DNA of 64,000 nucleotides from Chrysogorgia sp. JL179-B06 (Eukaryota; Cnidaria; Anthozoa; Scleralcyonacea; Chrysogorgiidae): the NCBI GenBank assembly GCA_035772405.1, contig JAYKKM010000003.1, positions 831,501 through 895,500 on the forward strand, read 5' to 3'. Below are positions 41,986-54,346 of the stretch, piece by piece. The position numbers and the translations under genes were made by a program. Every line of letters begins with the position of its first letter. Position 1 is the stretch's first letter. The notes under the pieces are model-generated. The model was given only the letters and a program-made list of their open reading frames with translations, was not told where the DNA came from and did not search any database.

Positions 41986-43240
41986 TGCGCCTTTGCTGGA
42001 AACGTCACACCTCTATACAAACCATTTCAGCAGTACATCAACCATTTATAGTTTTTGAATCAGTGGAATTTGTACACTATACCTTCGCAGAAAACTACTT
42101 GACAGATAAATCCTGATCCAACTAAAATTGACGAAAACGTCAATGAAAGATGGTAGAATTGTTTTGACTATTTTTTCTCAAAAATTCAAACGAGAATTAA
42201 TGAAAATAGATGATACTGTATAACATTGTTAACAATATGTTGTATGAGCTGTTGCATATTTCTGCTATATTTATGAGCTGTTGCATATTTCTGCTATTTC
42301 TGCTATATATTCGATGAAAATTGGTGAACAAGAGTTTGCATGAGAGTTATTTCTACTCTCCTTGCTCATGATCAAACGAGGATTAGAATTGATAAGAGTT
42401 GGTAGACAACAATTTTTCAGAGTTCTCTCCTTGTTCACGGTTTATTTTCTGAAAATAATGAAGCATAGTGTATTTTAAGGCAAAAACACTCTTGGCTTTC
42501 ATCAAAATGTTGACTCAAGTTTAAAATTGATTGTAGTTTATGAAAATGAAGCAGCATCAATCCATGTTTAATTTTGAGGCAAAACACTCTTGGCTCTCAT
42601 CAAAACATTGACAAGTTTAAAATTGATTGTAGTTTATGAAAATGAAGCAGCATCAATCCATGTTTAATTTTGAGGAAAAACTCTCTTGGCTCTCGTCAAA
42701 CCATTGACAAGTTTAAGGTTGATGGTAGTTTGTGAAAAACACTGAAATTAAAGATGAATTTATAGAAAAATGCCATTTATCAAAAGTCAAGATGCGGTTT
42801 GAAATGAAACGAACGAGTTTCGATTTTGAATATTTACAATTTTAAAAATCGACAATGTTTCAACTAACTTGTCAGGCAGGCATTATATTTGAATGAAATC
42901 GAGCCGAAAAATTGTGTAAATTTATCTCTTGCAGTCTTTAGGCGAAGCCGTTTAAGGTAAAATCCAGGGAAATAAATCCCAATATATTGCACTATTCTAC
43001 GGTTGAACAGTTTTTTCTTACACCAGCTGTTGAATAAAATGCTTCATTAGCCGAATTCATATTAGAGATGGAAAAATCGTCTCAGACGGAAACGTTTCCG
43101 ATGAAAACCCGTCTGTATATAAATTTAGAGACGGAAATCCGTCTGAGAATATCGACTGATATCAATTTGTAACGGGTAAATAAGATAAAAGCGTGAGAGG
43201 AGTCTGATGCGAATATGAGGCCAGGTTACAATTCCAAATG
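41986..43240. other. No gene; diverged direct repeats
   Basis: Between 42,470 and 42,735 a unit of about 120 bp (AAACACTCTTGGCTCTCATCAAAAC...GAAGCAGCATCAATCCATG) is repeated about two and a half times. Nothing coding seen. Confidence 0.5.
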
Positions 43241-43248
43241 GAATTCTT

Positions 43249-43279
<31 letters not shown>

Positions 43280-43462
43280 TTAGAATTTATAATACATATC
43301 AATTACAGTATTACAACTAAAAATTGAATGTATTAGGGTAAACCAAAAACAGAATTCAAGATTCCCTCAGGATTGGTCACCCTTTACAAATACAAATAAC
43401 ATATAACATTAATATGAAATCAAAGAGTAAGACATAACGAAATTATACGAAAACAGCAAAAA

Positions 43463-44875
43463 CTATGGATTAAAAGCAACAGGAAAAAGTTTGAAATAAT
43501 GCTGAGAAAGTAGCCTCTTAAAAAACGACAAGGTGTTAATGCCACGTATAGAGTATGGGAGAGAGTTCCAGAGCCTAGTGACACGAACGAAATAAGAACA
43601 CTTAAAGACATCTGTACGGGCATAAGGTACTATAAGAGTCAAGTCATCAATATTACGCAGACAACGACCCGTACTTCTCCAAGAAATTAAACCACGTGGC
43701 ATGTCTACTAAGCCATGAATCATTTTAAAAAGGAAGACAAGATCTGTGATTTCCCTACGCATGTACAGAGGAAGAAGCTGAAGTTGTTCAAGCCTGTTCT
43801 TGTAATCTACTTCACGACCTAAAATAAGCCGAGAGGCGCGGCGCTGCACCTGCTCAATTTTGTTCATGTTACGTTTCTTGTATGGAGACCATACTGGACT
43901 AGCATATTCAAGTGTTGACCTCACCCAGGTGAAATATAGTAAACGCTTAACGGTGTGATCATCAATGTCTCTCGAAGTCCGATACAATAGACCAAGCATC
44001 CTTTGGGCCTTAGCAACTACATGATCAGTATGGGTGTTCCAGTTGAGAGTGGTAGTAAGCCACACTCCAAGATCTTTCTCATTCTGAACAACAGACAGCT
44101 GTTTAGAACCCAAATAGTACTGACGATCATAAATTGTACGAGTTCTAACAACTCTCAGCACCTTACACTTATCGACATTAAACTCCATGCCCCAGGTGAT
44201 AGACCAATTGTACAGAGCATTAAGATCTTCCTGGAGTTTATCTTGGTCAGTATTGCTGAAAATAACTTGAAAACACTTCAAGTCATCAGCGAATAAGGGT
44301 AAGTGCGATCCCTGAGTGATTGCATCAGCCATATCGTTGATGTATATAAGGAACAGAAGCGGTCCGAGGACCGAACCTTGAGGAACACCTGATGTTACAG
44401 GCAGCCATTCAGAAGAAAATCCATCAAGAACAACACGGTGGCGCCTCTGAGAAAGGTAGCTACGGAACCAAGAAAGCAATGGGTCCCGAATACCCATAAC
44501 ATTGAGCTTATAAAGAAGTTTAGAATGGGGCACACGATCAAAGGCCTTAGAGAAGTCAAGACATACTAGGTCAACTTGTTGTTTGTTATCCAATGCTTGA
44601 GCGAGTAAGTGAACAACTTGAGTAAGTTGTGTAACACTAGAACGTCCAGGGAAAAAGCCGTGTTGCCAATTAGTGAGATTGTGCGAAATAAAGCTAAACG
44701 TTTCACCAAAAACACCCCTTTCCAACAATTTGGACAGCTGATCCAACAGGGAAATACCTCTATAGTTGGCTACTACAGCTTTTCTACTTGCTTTATGTAT
44801 TGGCACTAAGTTGGCATCTTTCCACTGAGTCGGAAATTCACCCATACTAAGGGATTTATTGAATAATCTAGTCAA
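43463..44875 (-). CDS. LINE reverse transcriptase (470-codon open part)
   Basis: Domain signatures in order: YRGISLLDQLSKLLE, QHGFFPGRSSVTQL, VCLDFSKAFDRVPH (motif A), SGVPQGSVLGPLLFLIYINDM (motif B), LFADDLKCF (motif C with both catalytic Asp), then KDLGVWLTTTLNWNTH. The thumb and a C-terminal RLWNSLPYSIRGINTLSFFK end follow. It copies LINE RNA at the target site. The N-terminal part is separated by frameshifts (45,023-45,220 is part of it: KRFWSYYKAINK). Confidence 0.9.
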   Translation of the reverse strand: MTRLFNKSLSMGEFPTQWKDANLVPIHKASRKAVVANYRGISLLDQLSKLLERGVFGETFSFISHNLTNWQHGFFPGRSSVTQLTQVVHLLAQALDNKQQVDLVCLDFSKAFDRVPHSKLLYKLNVMGIRDPLLSWFRSYLSQRRHRVVLDGFSSEWLPVTSGVPQGSVLGPLLFLIYINDMADAITQGSHLPLFADDLKCFQVIFSNTDQDKLQEDLNALYNWSITWGMEFNVDKCKVLRVVRTRTIYDRQYYLGSKQLSVVQNEKDLGVWLTTTLNWNTHTDHVVAKAQRMLGLLYRTSRDIDDHTVKRLLYFTWVRSTLEYASPVWSPYKKRNMNKIEQVQRRASRLILGREVDYKNRLEQLQLLPLYMRREITDLVFLFKMIHGLVDMPRGLISWRSTGRCLRNIDDLTLIVPYARTDVFKCSYFVRVTRLWNSLPYSIRGINTLSFFKRLLSQHYFKLFPVAFNP

Positions 44876-45581
44876 AGGAGTAGCGATAGTATCGGCACAC
44901 TCCTTTAAAGCCTCGAAGGAATGCCACAGCTAGCCTTATGAATATCTAAAGACTGAAGTGCCTTGAGGACATCCTCACGCTGTAGTACTATATTTGAGAG
45001 ACAAGGTGAAGTCAGATTATAATTAAGTGTAGGCAAAGAGGAGGTGTCCAGCATGATCGTCTAAAGGACTAAAGACAGAATGAAAATAAGCATTAAATAA
45101 ATCGGCCTTAGATCGAGAATCAGTAGCAGTTACATCACCATAGGATACGACATTAGGAATTCTGCTAGACTTATTTATGGCTTTATAGTAAGACCAGAAA
45201 CGCTTGGGATTGGTTCTCAAGGACAGACCAAGATTACTAATGTAAAGTTTCTTCTTTTACTTAATTAATTTCTTGATCTCAGCACGCATGCGACGAAATC
45301 TAGACCACTGATAATCTGTATCACGAGATTTAGCCTTACGTCTTATAATATTCTTTTGCCTAAGGGCCGATTAACACAATTAACGCGTTTCTTCATTGGG
45401 AATTGGTCTACAATTGAATAGAACGTTTTTTGCCATTTCTCCAAGCTATTGTTGATGTCATCATTGTCAAGTAAAACATCGTCCCAAGTGATGCCACGAA
45501 ACGCCTGCCGCATTCCATCAAAATTAGCATTTTTAAAATTGTAGGTGACACGCCTTGTTTGTCGAAGGCGTCTCACTTTAG

Positions 45582-46617
45582 TTACGATATAAAAATTAAT
45601 AACAAGGTGATCAGAATCAAGAATATCATGTGCAACAATATCAGTTCAGAGACGTCATCCGGACACTCACATAATATCAAATCCAAAATCGAAGTGTTGG
45701 AAATATTAATTTCATTCGAGGATTTTTGAATATTATCGGTGTATCTAGTAGGTTCATCAACTAATTGAGTTAACAAGTACGAATTAATCAAGTGACAGAA
45801 ATCAGCAGCAATTCTAGTGTCATGAAGATCTGTAGTTGTATTGCAATTAATATGAGGGTAGTTAAAGTCTCCAATAAAATACGAGCGGGATCTATCACTG
45901 TCATCAGCATGTAACTGCGCCAATAACAAGGCAAAATAATCGTTAAAATTGGTAAAATCAGGAGGTCTGTAACAGACACATAAAGTTAGTTTTCTCGCAT
46001 TTGACGGAAGCAATTCACAAGCAAGAATTTCAGCATCTACAGGCTCTATTTCACGTCTCCTGAAACTTAATATGTTAGATTTGACGGCCAAGAGAACTCC
46101 ACCCCCACGCCGCCCATCAGCACGATCACGACGAAAAATTGTATATCGATTCCCTGGTAAAAATTTCATTGTCATGTATGTCGGACCTCAACCAAGTTTC
46201 TGTAACAGCAACAATGTCAAGACTTCTCCCAAATACCAAAGCTTGGAACTCATTCAGCTTGTTGCAGAGTGATCGAGCATTCAGTAAACAGCAGTTAAGA
46301 CCAAAATCATTCGACCAATCGTCACCACGTGCAGAAGTAAGAGTAGGTATCGTGCTTCCAACTTCTTCGTATACTGCAAAATCCTCTGTTAGCAACAAAA
46401 CGTAAAGTTCAAAATGATATAGAGTGTTTTTCAGACGAAGATGCAGTGGTTCAAAAGCATGTCGATTTTTAATGGACGAAGATGATAAACTTACAAATAT
46501 AGCAGCTGCAGTTATTAGTGGCTGTAACAAAGAAAGGGTCCAGAAGGTCCAATTTGTAGTGCAGTGAGTATGAGTGGTTGAGAGAGAGAGAGAGAGTGAC
46601 GTATTGCATGAGGACAC
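45582..46617 (-). pseudogene. LINE apurinic-type endonuclease, frame-broken
   Basis: Two frames: 46,126-46,617 carries CLLNARSLCNKLNEFQ and DIVAVTETWL (start of the EEP domain with catalytic Glu); 45,582-46,175 carries RGGGVLLAVKS, CVCYRPPD and FIGDFNYPHI. The final SDH motif region is lost in further frameshifts. The domain nicks the target before reverse transcription. Confidence 0.8.
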
Positions 46618-46720
46618 GTGAGGGAGTGATGTATATAGAAAGAGCGGGAGAACACGTGTAAGAAAGCAGAGAGAGAGTTTGAGTGAAATAAAACAAACGG
46701 TTTAGTAACAACCAACACTA

Positions 46721-48683
46721 GTGGAGTTTCTCAATACATAACACAATTGAGCAAAGATCTTCACAGTGGTGGACTGATGGATATCACAACTAGACAGATG
46801 ATCAGTTTATAAAAAAAGATTTGACGATACTGGTTGATGAAAGCTTACTATATGATCCCACAAATAACCGAGAAAAAGAAAATAATTTTAACAGGAGTTT
46901 AAGAGCAGCGAGGGTAGTTTCTGAGCATGCCTACGGAATATTAACCTTCAATTTTGCGAATTAATTGTGTACAATTATAAATTGTGTACAAATATAAATT
47001 CGGCTAATGTATTATATTTGAAATTTGTTATTTTAATTTGAGTAGTTGATTATCTTAAAATTAACATTTGTTTTAGTTTTGTTTTAGTTACCATGTGAAT
47101 TAATTTAGTTTTTCGTTTTGAATAATTGATGATACGAGCTTAATTAAATAATATTTGTCTAAAACGATGAAGCCTACAAAGACAAATTTTGTATATTTTT
47201 CGGTTTTCGTGTGGTATGTATATCTTCGTTAACTCGTTACAAATGTTATTTGTATATTTCTACAAAGTTTTAAATAAAGTTTTAAAAAAAAGTTTTAAAT
47301 AAATACAAAATTTATATTTTCATGATCAGCAATATTTGGCTTTCTTGACTGAAAATGTGTGATACATATGACACTAACATTTGGCGCGCAATAACCAATC
47401 TCCTCATCATCTGATGTAACCTTAATGAAACTTTTGCCAATATATATATATATATATATGTTGTTATAATGCAGAGAATTACTGAATATTTGCAATTAAA
47501 GAACGAACTTTCAATGATTTGGAAACAAAGTTTAGTTTTGTTTTCGCAAGTAAGCTACGACGGTGAACAATTGTTTTTATTGACAATATACTTACAAATA
47601 ATTCCATCGACATAACAACAGTGCAAAACTGCGGAAAAGGTAACGTAACTCTGTGCAAATGAAGCGTTATTTGTCAATTTATTATTTGATAATTGTGAAT
47701 TTTGGGCTGTAATTAATCGTCGACGTCAACTCAAAACTTATCCCGGCTTACCCATGTATCACCCCCTTAGGTGAACGGATTACTCCAACAGGCGAGAAGC
47801 CCAATTTATAGGGGTTCCGAGGGTATAAGGTCGTCTATCTTGTAAAATAAATAACGAACTGCATTTTAATTGTATTATATAGTTGTTGTGCAGACCTTTA
47901 AAGGATTTTACTAAACACTTATTGACCGAGATGGTTGTCTTTACGCCAAAATTATCCTGCATGGTCTTTCAGTACAAACCAAGCGACGAAGGAGCAAGAT
48001 ATGTGCGAAAAGACCAAGGGAAGGATAATTTTGCCGTAAAGATCGACCAAGGGAGGTTAATAAAGTTTTTATTTCATGGCTCTGTCAAAATTCTCACATT
48101 TCTTACATTTCCATGCAGTTGTTTTGTAATGACCAGTCTTTACCGGTTTGTAAAGACCACTCTAATCAATTAATCGGATTGCAGAAAAGTTGAAAATTTC
48201 ATTTTCATGGAGCTTTTTGCTGTCAAAGTCACCGGATGTGATGTCACAAGAGGCATTTCAAACCAGTTTTCTTTTGTTATTTGCCACAAAAATGCCTCAT
48301 GTACATCCGATAACTTTAACAGCAAAAAAGTCCAGGAAGATGACATTTTCAGCTAACAAGATATATTATGATTTTGCTCAGGAAGATCCAATTATTACGA
48401 ATATGTAAAATCCCCAAACATCAGATTGGCACTTTAACAATATGGTGGTTGTACATAAAACAAATTAATTTTACTGTTTTGAATAGCATGCACATGCATG
48501 CACATGAGCTTACTCAAACAAGTGTTTCTTTGTTTAGTTCCATACCCTTATTGATAATAAATTGTTATTCTTATTCTTGGACGTTTTATGCATTCGCAGC
48601 CGTTTCAGAAGAACTAAATTCCAACATTTCTCAACTTTTACATAATTCGATTTGTAATTTCTCCTCACTTCTTTCTGTCTTAG
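46721..48683. other. Intron or intergenic DNA upstream of the PAN exon
   Basis: No exon supported. An inverted repeat is present around 47,925-48,045 (CTTTACGCCAAAATTATCC / GGATAATTTTGCCGTAAAG). An (AT)n tract lies at 47,440-47,459. Confidence 0.4.
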
Positions 48684-48925
48684 GATTCATAGCAAATCGT
48701 TTGAACTCTACAGTCCATAAACATCTCAAAGCATTGTCAGCGTTTGATTGTGGAATGCACTGCGCTAACAACGCCTGTTGTAGATCAGCAAATTTCCGGG
48801 CAATACCTTGGGACGACGGGAAAGAAAATTGCGAGTTATTTCACGCTATTGCATCGGAGGAACCCACTGAGAAAATGCAAGAAAACGGAACTTACGAATA
48901 CCTTCTACTGATTCATCCAGAAAGA
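48684..48925 (+). CDS. PAN/apple domain exon of the second FReD gene
   Basis: Acceptor CTTTCTGTCTTAG at 48,671-48,683 with a good pyrimidine tract; donor AGA/GTAAGT at 48,925/48,926; exon 242 bp ending in phase 0. It encodes HKHLKALSAFDCGMHCANNACCRSANF...CELFHAIASEEP, the Cys pattern (C...C...CC...C) of a PAN/apple domain, a protein- or sugar-binding module that often precedes FReD in cnidarian secreted proteins. The signal-peptide exon was not found. Confidence 0.8.
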
Positions 48926-49518
48926 GTAAGTGAAGTGCAACTACGCGAGATGTCTGTATCTGAAATACAATAAACACATCTCTGTATGCAAACGATGCAT
49001 GCAGATTGGCTGTCTTTCCGGGTCGATTTGAAGACAAACAAACAATATTTTAAGTACGTTTTAGGAAATATTAACAACAAATTACTTTAGAACGTAATTT
49101 AATCCATGTCTGGATGATTTTAAGCAAAAAGGCTAAAGAAATGAATACAAATGCAGACACGATGTTCGAAATCATTGTTAAAAACAAACATCTGTAAACT
49201 TAAACAACGTTCGTTTACCTCGAACACTCAGTCGTGGCTTAAGTAGGTTTGTTGAGAATTAAAATCATTTCTGATACCAAAATAGTTATTTCAACGTGGG
49301 AATAAGGAGAAGTAAAATAACACTTAAAACGTCAGAAAATCAACAATACTTACGCCATCAACGACCGACAACAATATACAACTAAATTTCAACCATTAAT
49401 TTCAACAAGAGAAAATGCGACTTAACCAATCAGCTGGCTAGAATCACCCCATGTGATCACTAGTTTCCTTACTACCAGTACAGAACTCGTGGTCAATTAT
49501 TTATTTTATTTGATCTAG

Positions 49519-49627
49519 CCGTTTGACTGCACACGCGGCTTACCATGCAAGAATGGCGGAAGTTGCATCGAAAATATCAAGAAATGTTCATGTCTTTCAG
49601 GTTTTACTGGACAACGATGTGAGAAAG
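49519..49627 (+). CDS. EGF-like domain exon
   Basis: Acceptor TGATCTAG at 49,511-49,518; donor AAAG/GTATAA at 49,627/49,628; exon opens in phase 0, as the PAN exon requires, and leaves in phase 1. It encodes DCTRGLPCKNGGSC...CSCLSGFTGQRC, six cysteines in EGF spacing without a calcium-binding start. Confidence 0.8.
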
Positions 49628-49886
49628 GTATAAAAAATTGAAATGGTTTAAGGAAGCGATAATGTTATCCGGTATCGCCTCGTAAAAAAACTCGTATTGT
49701 GCCCTATTAATGCGATCACCTCATATCTTATATTAATTCAAAGCTAATTAATAATAGAAGTTGGTTATCAGAAACACACGTGACCATTGTCTAACCTCTA
49801 GTGTACTTTGACACTATACTGAACATTGTCAAATATTTTAAATATTATCCTTATATTTTTAATAAAATTCTTGTTAATCGTTTTAG

Positions 49887-49960
49887 ACATTAACGAGTGT
49901 AGTTCCAATCCCTGCCACAAAAATAATAACTATAAAAATATAAACTGCTATGCATGTTCT
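49887..49960 (+). pseudogene. Decayed calcium-binding EGF exon, copy A
   Basis: After TTTTAG the sequence reads [10 protein letters not shown] as in the intact copy at 50,332, then degenerates. Flanking intron sequence (TTAATAAAATTCTTGTTAATCG) is shared with the intact copy. Confidence 0.7.
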
Positions 49961-50051
49961 CTGAGAAATTGGATATGATATTATGAAGGAACTTTCAGAA
50001 AACATTTTAGATATTATCTTTATTTTTAATAAAATTCATGTTAAATTGTAA

Positions 50052-50185
50052 GACATTGACGAGTGTACAGTAGTTCCAATCCCTGCACTGACAAAAATGG
50101 CGAGTGTGTAGATGGTATTGGTTAACACACTTGGAAGTGTAAGAATGGATTTACTGGTAATGCTACCTCCTGCACAAGTTACTTA
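50052..50185 (+). pseudogene. Decayed calcium-binding EGF exon, copy B
   Basis: Starts as DIDEC but has an insertion (ACAGTAG) and a TAA where the intact copy has TCA (GGTTAACAC). The remainder still aligns by eye with the intact exon (GAGTGTGTAGATGGTATTGG). Confidence 0.75.
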
Positions 50186-50331
50186 AATACTCCTTGCCTT
50201 TAATTACTACAAAAATGTAAACTGCTATGTTCTCCAAAAATTGGACATGATATTATTAAGGAACTTTCAGAAAACATTTCAGATATTTTACCTGTACTCA
50301 TTTTTAATAAAATTCTTGTTAATCGTTTTAG

Positions 50332-50448
50332 ACATCAACGAGTGTAGTTCTAATCCCTGCGATACAAATGCCGAGTGTGTAGATGGTATTGGTTCATACA
50401 CTTGCAAGTGTAAGAATGGGTTTACTGGTAATGGTATTTCCTGCACAG
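50332..50448 (+). CDS. Calcium-binding EGF exon, intact copy
   Basis: Acceptor ATCGTTTTAG ends at 50,331; donor ACAG/GTAACT at 50,448/50,449; phase 1 at both ends, matching both the EGF exon before and the FReD exon after. It encodes [31 protein letters not shown], the calcium-binding EGF pattern with the D/N hydroxylation-type segment. Confidence 0.85.
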
Positions 50449-50467
50449 GTAACTTAAATACTCCTTG

Positions 50468-51210
50468 TGTATCAATCTGTCACCAGATCATTGATCGCAC
50501 TTTATAATATGAATTCGCAATAATAAGGATTAATTTATAACATACAAAAATGATACAAGGATTTATTTGAACAAGGATTTATTTGAAAAGAACTACCATG
50601 AAAAAATCTCAGTAATAAGTTTAAAACTATCCATATAGCGACCTTTTTGTATCTATAGTATCACACTGATGCCAACTACGGAACACTCTTCACACTATGC
50701 ACTTAGCGGATATCACAGAATAATCAAAACTATTGGGACTTTTCTAAAAGCTATTTTCTCAGCAGCGATTTTGGGACGACAAATACGTTTACCGTTTTAT
50801 TCAGAGAATTGAAAAAAACAAAACAGTTTGAAAATCGTGGAATTTAGCGCTGTCCTTCAATGAAACTACACATGTGGTAAATAAAAGTATGTTTTTGAAT
50901 CAGCGTGTATTTTCACAGGAAAATTACGGTAAACGTATTCGTCGTTCCAAAAGCGTGCTTGAGAGGCAGCAAAGTAGAGATTTTAGATTCTTCTGTGATA
51001 TTCCCTAAGTGCATATAGTGTTAAACGTATTCCGTAGTTGGCGTCTGTGCGACACTAGATACAAAAAGGTCGCCATATGGATAGTTTTAAACTGATTACT
51101 GAGATTTTCTCATGGTAGTTCTTTTCAAATAAATCCTTGTTACGTTATAAATTAATCCTTATTATTGCGAATTTATATAAAGTGCGATCAATGATCTGGT
51201 GACAGATTGT
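50468..51210. mobile_element. 740-bp foldback element
   Basis: Arms of about 330 bp (CAATCTGTCACCAGATCATT... and inverse ending at 51,209) enclose a loop near 50,815-50,925. It lies in the intron right after the EGF exon. Frames inside are not supported. Confidence 0.75.
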
Positions 51211-51845
51211 GATGGCGGTATTAAACCAAGCGACTCGAAATCTGAGATTGACTCGAAATCTGAGTACGTCATCGCAGTGTTACTACATTTATCGACCAAT
51301 GAGAATCCGGAGCAGGTCTCTCCCTAATGGCATGTTCACTGAAGTTGGTCGCCATGTTGGATACGTTATCTGGCAGAGGCTTATTTTCTTTCTCTCTGCC
51401 ACCGATTTTTCTCCCGCTACGCTTTTTCTAATAAAATATATAACTAAGCCTCTGCGGAGGAGAGAGTCACTGAGGGCATTTTTACATTCTGAAGACAACG
51501 TTGATCAACTGCTAGAACGCGTCAGTAAGGTCTGCAGTTAGTAGAGTTAAACGTTGACTCACTAATTAGACACGTTTTTCAGGAACTTTGAAGCTTGTGT
51601 GAACTAGAAAATATGTAATTCAAACTTGCTATCTAGTAACGCCGTCATCGCTTTAGGTTTTTTAGTCCGCCATTGGGATTTCAAATATTTCATTATCTTT
51701 GTTTTGTACTATAATTTCTATTGAAAAATACGCCTTTCGCGATTTCCTGTTGTCGTCCATAAAGCAAGAACGCCACTTATAGTATCTATTATACCAACAC
51801 TCAAAGATAACATTCGTATATCTCCGCAAGGAAATGTCATCTATA

Positions 51846-52581
51846 CAGGGTGTATAAAAAAAAGCGCAACCTCGGAATTTCCCAAGAAATCCACTGTGTT
51901 CTTAAACACAAAAGATTTTCGCCCCTGGGAATTTAAAATAGCTTGTAATCGTGTTCCAGGGGCAGGGGCGCACATTAGGGGTGTGTGTGTGTGTGTGTGT
52001 GTGTGGGGGGGGGGGGGGTCACACACCCCCAACATTTGGGAATCGGTCCGAAAAGTCGGTCCCAAATTGTCTGTCAGACTGCCATATTCGGTCCCGATCG
52101 ACCAGTATAAGTATTACGTACTAATATGATCATTTCCGTGCCCAAGAAAGATAAAAACTGGTTACACAATTTCTGATTGCGTTAAGGACTTCGTGACACT
52201 TGGATGCGAAAAAGATATGACTGACTCAATTGATCTTGAAAAACTTGTTGATCATTGGGCAGAGCTTCCACAAACCCGACGCATTATTAGTGTTTGATAA
52301 TTTGAGTAGGCTAGTTTTGCTCCAGCTTCCAGGCATTTTAAGTAAAAAACTCAAGCTAATATCTTCTTTTCAACAATAAAAATACTGTAATATATAATAT
52401 GGTCCATTCGCAAAAAAAAATTAAGAACTTGTTAAAAAACCTTAATATTTTTTTATTAAAACCACCCTCAAAATGCAGGAAATAGGAATTTCCCTTTAGA
52501 TAAATCAAAAATTTCCGGGGGAGCATGCCCCCGGTCCCCCCTAAAGGGCACGTGCATTAGCCTCTCCACTTTGAAACCCGC

Positions 52582-52618
<37 letters not shown>

Positions 52619-52953
52619 TTTCCCATTGTTATTAGGGTTGTTAGATCGTCAGGGGTGGTACTGTAAGATTATCAAACAGGAACATCAAGAAAGTCGGTCC
52701 CAGAACAAAGAGCACCCCCTAAAAATTTTTTGGGATGTGCGCCCCTGTCCAGGGGCATAACTATCTAATTACTACAAACTCGAGCACGTAAAGCAGAATT
52801 GAATCGAAATTTATGCATTTATTTAATGGAAAGTTGGTTAGTTTACAAGTATCAACAACAGTTAAATTCCCAGAGGCCTAAAATCTTTTGTGCTAATAAA
52901 AACAAAGTTGATTTCTTGGGAAATTCCGAGGTTGCGCTTTTTTATACACCCTG
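51846..52953. mobile_element. Element with CAGGGTGTATAAAAA ends and TA target duplication
   Basis: Ends match those of 17,565-18,024, with TA directly on both sides (51,844-45 and 52,954-55). Outer arms of about 110 bp pair; the centre is foreign: a GT/G-rich microsatellite (51,980-52,020), a 50-codon fragment (52,148-52,300) and an (AT)n tract (52,585-52,613). Confidence 0.75.
52148..52300 (+). other. Unrecognised coding fragment inside the foldback element
   Basis: RKIKTGYTISDCVKDFVTLG, then a frame ending with ELPQTRRIISV and TGA. Composition is protein-like, the upstream side is out of frame or lost. It may be a captured host or transposon piece. Confidence 0.3.
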
Positions 52954-52985
52954 TATATCGTTAATTATTGTGTATAAGTTAGACA

Positions 52986-53106
52986 ATGGTCACGTGCTCT
53001 ATGGAATATAGAGTCCCGAGAATTAGATAGAAGGCCACGTGGTCTTCTCTCTAATTCGAGGGTCTCTATATCCCATAGGGCACGAGTGACCATTGTCTAA
53101 CCGACT
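52986..53106. repeat. 120-bp hairpin
   Basis: Arms GTTAGACAATGGTCACGTGC and inverse. The same arm sequence occurs alone near 49,780. Confidence 0.65.
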
Positions 53107-53730
53107 TATTGTTTAAGCGAATATGAGTGACCATTGTCACGAGTGACCGAATATGGTCACACCATCGAAGGTTCTTTTACCATAAAAAAGCGTGAAACCA
53201 CAATTCAATAAACTACGTAATTTAATGGATGAAATTGCAGTATTAACAGGTTTTTGTAGATGATAAGGCAAAGGTACATCCTCCATATTACTGAACACTG
53301 TACAACGTTACATTACAGTGATGTTACAGTTTGTAGAAGTACACTGTTACATGATTGAGTGCATACTGTCCTTCAATAGGAGTTCAGAGCTCTACAATTA
53401 TCAACTTTGTTTAACACTTTGCTACAGTATAATTATAAACTGATTTTTTCACATAAGATCCTCTTTCAAATATCAGGCTCAAAAAAGGGGCAAAATTCTT
53501 AATTTCAGCCTGAGGTTCTTATAGGTGGAAGGTATACTCAAAGCGAGTGTTTAGTGTATTTAGTGCACAAAATTATAACTCTTCACAATAAGTAGAGATT
53601 TTGGTTTCATAATAGGGCTTCAGAAACTATTAGATTAAACCATTTATATTATATTATATTAATTATATTCTTGAGATTAAACGTTTGAGATTGAACGTTT
53701 GCTACTAAACTACAAATCCAATATTTATAG

Positions 53731-54114
53731 TCATACGAAGTTGTGCAGACTGGTTGAACAAAATGGGAAAAACCCAAGATGGCGTCTACTCAATTGATCC
53801 TGATGGACTTGGAATTTTTAACGTCAGCTGTGATATGACAACAGACGGGGGAGGATGGACTGTGTTTCAGAGACGGCAAGATGGAAGTGTGGATTTCTAT
53901 CGTGGATGGGAAGACTATAAAAATGGCTTTGGAAATATGTCTGGTGAATTTTGGCTGGGACTGGACAACATCAATCGACTCACAAAAAAGTATACCATAA
54001 CATTAAGAGTCGACCTGGAAGATTTTGAAGAGGAAAATAAATATGCCAGTTTCTCGACATTCAAAGTGGAAGATGAAAGTACAAATTACACGTTAACTGT
54101 TGAAGGATATACAG
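53731..54114 (+). CDS. Fibrinogen C-terminal domain exon, copy 2 (N-terminal half)
   Basis: 384 bp with the same acceptor (ATTTATAG) and donor (ACAG/GTGAGT) as copy 1 and the same phases. It differs from copy 1 at a few residues (for example FYRGWEDY, KYTITLRVDLEDFEEENKYASFS). It follows the calcium-binding EGF exon in phase, so gene 2 reads PAN - EGF - cbEGF - FReD. Confidence 0.9.
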
Positions 54115-54239
54115 GTGAGTAACATTAATTAGTTCATGATTGAGTCGGTTTTCTTTGATGTGCTACGGTGATTTTTTAACTTATAAACCGATTGGTTATA
54201 CGCAGATATATTAACATGAAAATTAATGGACATGATTAA

Positions 54240-54318
54240 TCTTGAGCGCGGGATTTGAACTTTGCACCTTCGGGATTCCTGTCAGCTGCTCTATCAGTTG
54301 AGCTACCGCGTCAATCGG
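54240..54318 (-). repeat. tRNA-like SINE fragment, copy 2
   Basis: Paralogue of 15,154-15,231 carried along by the host duplication. Confidence 0.5.
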
Positions 54319-54346
54319 GAACAGTGTGCTAATTTTATCCAATTAA

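Larger units (their letters stand above)
43245..46720 (-). mobile_element. Non-LTR retrotransposon (CR1/Jockey group), degraded
   Basis: Minus-strand element with the order endonuclease then reverse transcriptase and a 3' tail of (TAAA)n-type repeats at 43,250-43,282. Coding pieces lie in several frames, so it has at least three breaks between 46,617 and 44,876. The 5' side ends around 46,720 with no poly-A or target duplication identified. Confidence 0.85.
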
